From the NCBI RefSeq assembly GCF_945952405.1, contig NZ_CAMFIA010000009.1, positions 1 to 64,000 on the forward strand: a DNA stretch of 64,000 bases, written 5' to 3'. A program made the translations under genes and the position numbers. The stretch's first letter is position 1. The number at the start of each line of letters is the position of its first letter. Origin of the DNA: an uncultured Stenotrophomonas sp. (GTDB taxonomy: Bacteria; Pseudomonadota; Gammaproteobacteria; Xanthomonadales; Xanthomonadaceae). Shown piece after piece: positions 63,209 through 64,000 of this stretch. A model generated the notes under the pieces. The model worked only from the letters and a program-made list of their open reading frames with translations. It was not told the DNA's origin and searched no databases.

Positions 63209-64000
63209 ATGAAACTGCCTGCCGCCTGGCTGTGCTGCCTGTTGCTGACCTCGCCGGCCTGGGCCGCGGATACCGTGGTCAGCGGCAAGGTCTATCTGGA
63301 GCGCGACGGCCGGCCGGGCCGCGGCGCCACCGATCCGGGGCTGGCCGGCGTACAGGTTTCCAACGGCGAGACCATCGTCAAGACCGCCGCCGATGGCAGC
63401 TACAGCCTGCCGCTGCGGGACGGGCAGACCGTGTTCGTGATCAAGCCCGATGCCTACACCTTCCCGAAGGCGGCGGACGGGCTGCCGTCGTTCTGGCGCC
63501 ACTATCGCCCGAAGGGTTCACCGGCGCTGAAGTACGGCGGCATTGCCGCGACCAGCGATGTCACCCGCAACTGGGATTTCGCCCTGCAGGCGGACCGCCA
63601 TGACAGCCGCCGCGGCTTCCAGATGCTGGTGTTCACCGATTCGCAGACCGCCAGCCTGAAGGACATCGGCTACTACCAGCAGTCGATCGTCGCTCCGCTG
63701 GTGGGCCAGACCCGGGCGCGCATGGGCACCACCCTGGGCGATATCGTCAACGACGACCTGACCCTGTACCCGGCGATCAACAAGGTCACCACCGAGCTCG
63801 GCGTGCCGTGGTTCCATGTGCCGGGCAACCATGATCTCGATTTCGATGCGGCCAGTGATGAGCATTCGCTGGACAGCTGGCGCAACATCTACGGCCCCGA
63901 TACCTACGCGGTGGAGGAGGGCGGCGCCAGCTTCGTGTTCCTCGATGACGTGGTGTACGACCCCAAGGCCAGGCCGAAGTACGTCGGCGGCCTGCGCGAG
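63209..64000 (+). CDS. Secreted calcineurin-like metallophosphoesterase, C-terminus off the window
   Basis: 264 codons seen from ATG 63209. A signal peptide (LPAAWLCCLLLTSPAWAA) is followed by a beta-sandwich, carboxypeptidase-regulatory-like domain (GKVYLERDGRPGRGATDPGLAGVQVSNGETIVKTAADGSYSLPL, about 27-72). The catalytic domain begins near 130 (FQMLVFTDSQTASLKD, the usual first Asp/His block is altered to TDSQ) and has TLGDIVNDDL and PWFHVPGNHDLDFD, the GDxxx and GNHD metal motifs. Periplasmic phosphoesterase. Upstream are only repeats and a TTTTTT tract. Confidence 0.88.
   Translation, partial: MKLPAAWLCCLLLTSPAWAADTVVSGKVYLERDGRPGRGATDPGLAGVQVSNGETIVKTAADGSYSLPLRDGQTVFVIKPDAYTFPKAADGLPSFWRHYRPKGSPALKYGGIAATSDVTRNWDFALQADRHDSRRGFQMLVFTDSQTASLKDIGYYQQSIVAPLVGQTRARMGTTLGDIVNDDLTLYPAINKVTTELGVPWFHVPGNHDLDFDAASDEHSLDSWRNIYGPDTYAVEEGGASFVFLDDVVYDPKARPKYVGGLRE

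Noticed and set aside
1..64000. Search for rRNA genes, prophage, transposase, integrase and classical defence genes
   Set aside because: None is visible; the only RNA gene found is tRNA-Arg, and the only mobile-type DNA is palindromic repeats.

Overview
The window is high-GC chromosomal DNA of a gammaproteobacterium of the Xanthomonadaceae, most likely Stenotrophomonas (S. maltophilia complex). Evidence for this: GTAG-tipped palindromic repeats that look like the SMAG elements of S. maltophilia, a chromosomal aminoglycoside 3'-phosphotransferase of the APH(3')-II type, a TrpR-family gene heading the his operon, and a Clp/CRP-like site. I assign the genus by recognition; I could not run a search.

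Layout. 1-9.4 kb: an accessory and regulatory stretch with an MBL-fold hydrolase and divergent TetR regulator, an EAL phosphodiesterase with a degenerate GGDEF domain, a LysR/MFS divergent pair, an ArsR-rhodanese/GNAT/SDR operon, a DUF2938 membrane protein and an APH(3') resistance gene. 9.4-12.6 kb: a decayed RibD_C/DHFR-like gene, a TetR-DUF418 operon and a second APH-fold kinase. 12.6-19.3 kb (minus strand): EamA exporter, murB, pyrD, a methyltransferase, a DUF4190 protein, then an SDR and an ALDH7-type dehydrogenase that overlap by one base. 19.4-24.7 kb: tRNA-Arg(CCU), a DUF2971 gene that looks acquired, a long hairpin, a DapA-like aldolase, GNAT, AraC, UspA and TetR genes.

25.0-34.9 kb: a two-gene surface locus. 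The first gene encodes a 2058-residue secreted protein with seven or so Cys-rich 122-residue repeats and C-terminal OmpA-like domains. The second, coupled by an ATGA overlap, encodes a 1229-residue outer-membrane barrel. A perfect TGTGA-N6-TCACA site lies upstream. 34.9-42.8 kb: a sensory block with a PAS kinase and receiver pair (minus), then a coupled operon of hybrid kinase (GAF, HisKA, three receivers), CheR, receiver-less CheB and a receiver-kinase, followed by a stand-alone BLUF blue-light receptor. 42.8-44.0 kb: an ArsR repressor with the two-cysteine spacing of persulfide sensors, twin operators and two YeeE/YedE sulfur transporters.

44.0-47.8 kb: an Ntn-type amidase, a secreted hypothetical protein, an AraC regulator, a repeat dimer and an EamA exporter. 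47.9-52.9 kb: the thr operon (leader peptide, attenuator, thrA, thrB, thrC). 52.9-55.5 kb: an FNR-like regulator, hisS and a small lipoprotein. 55.6-63.1 kb: the complete his operon behind a TrpR-family regulator (hisGDCBHAFI), almost every junction an overlap. The window ends inside a secreted metallophosphoesterase.

Genes that probably work together: the adhesin-like repeat protein with its barrel; kinase, CheR, CheB and receiver-kinase as one signalling pathway, perhaps light-modulated; ArsR with YeeE/YedE in sulfur or persulfide handling; and the amino-acid operons.
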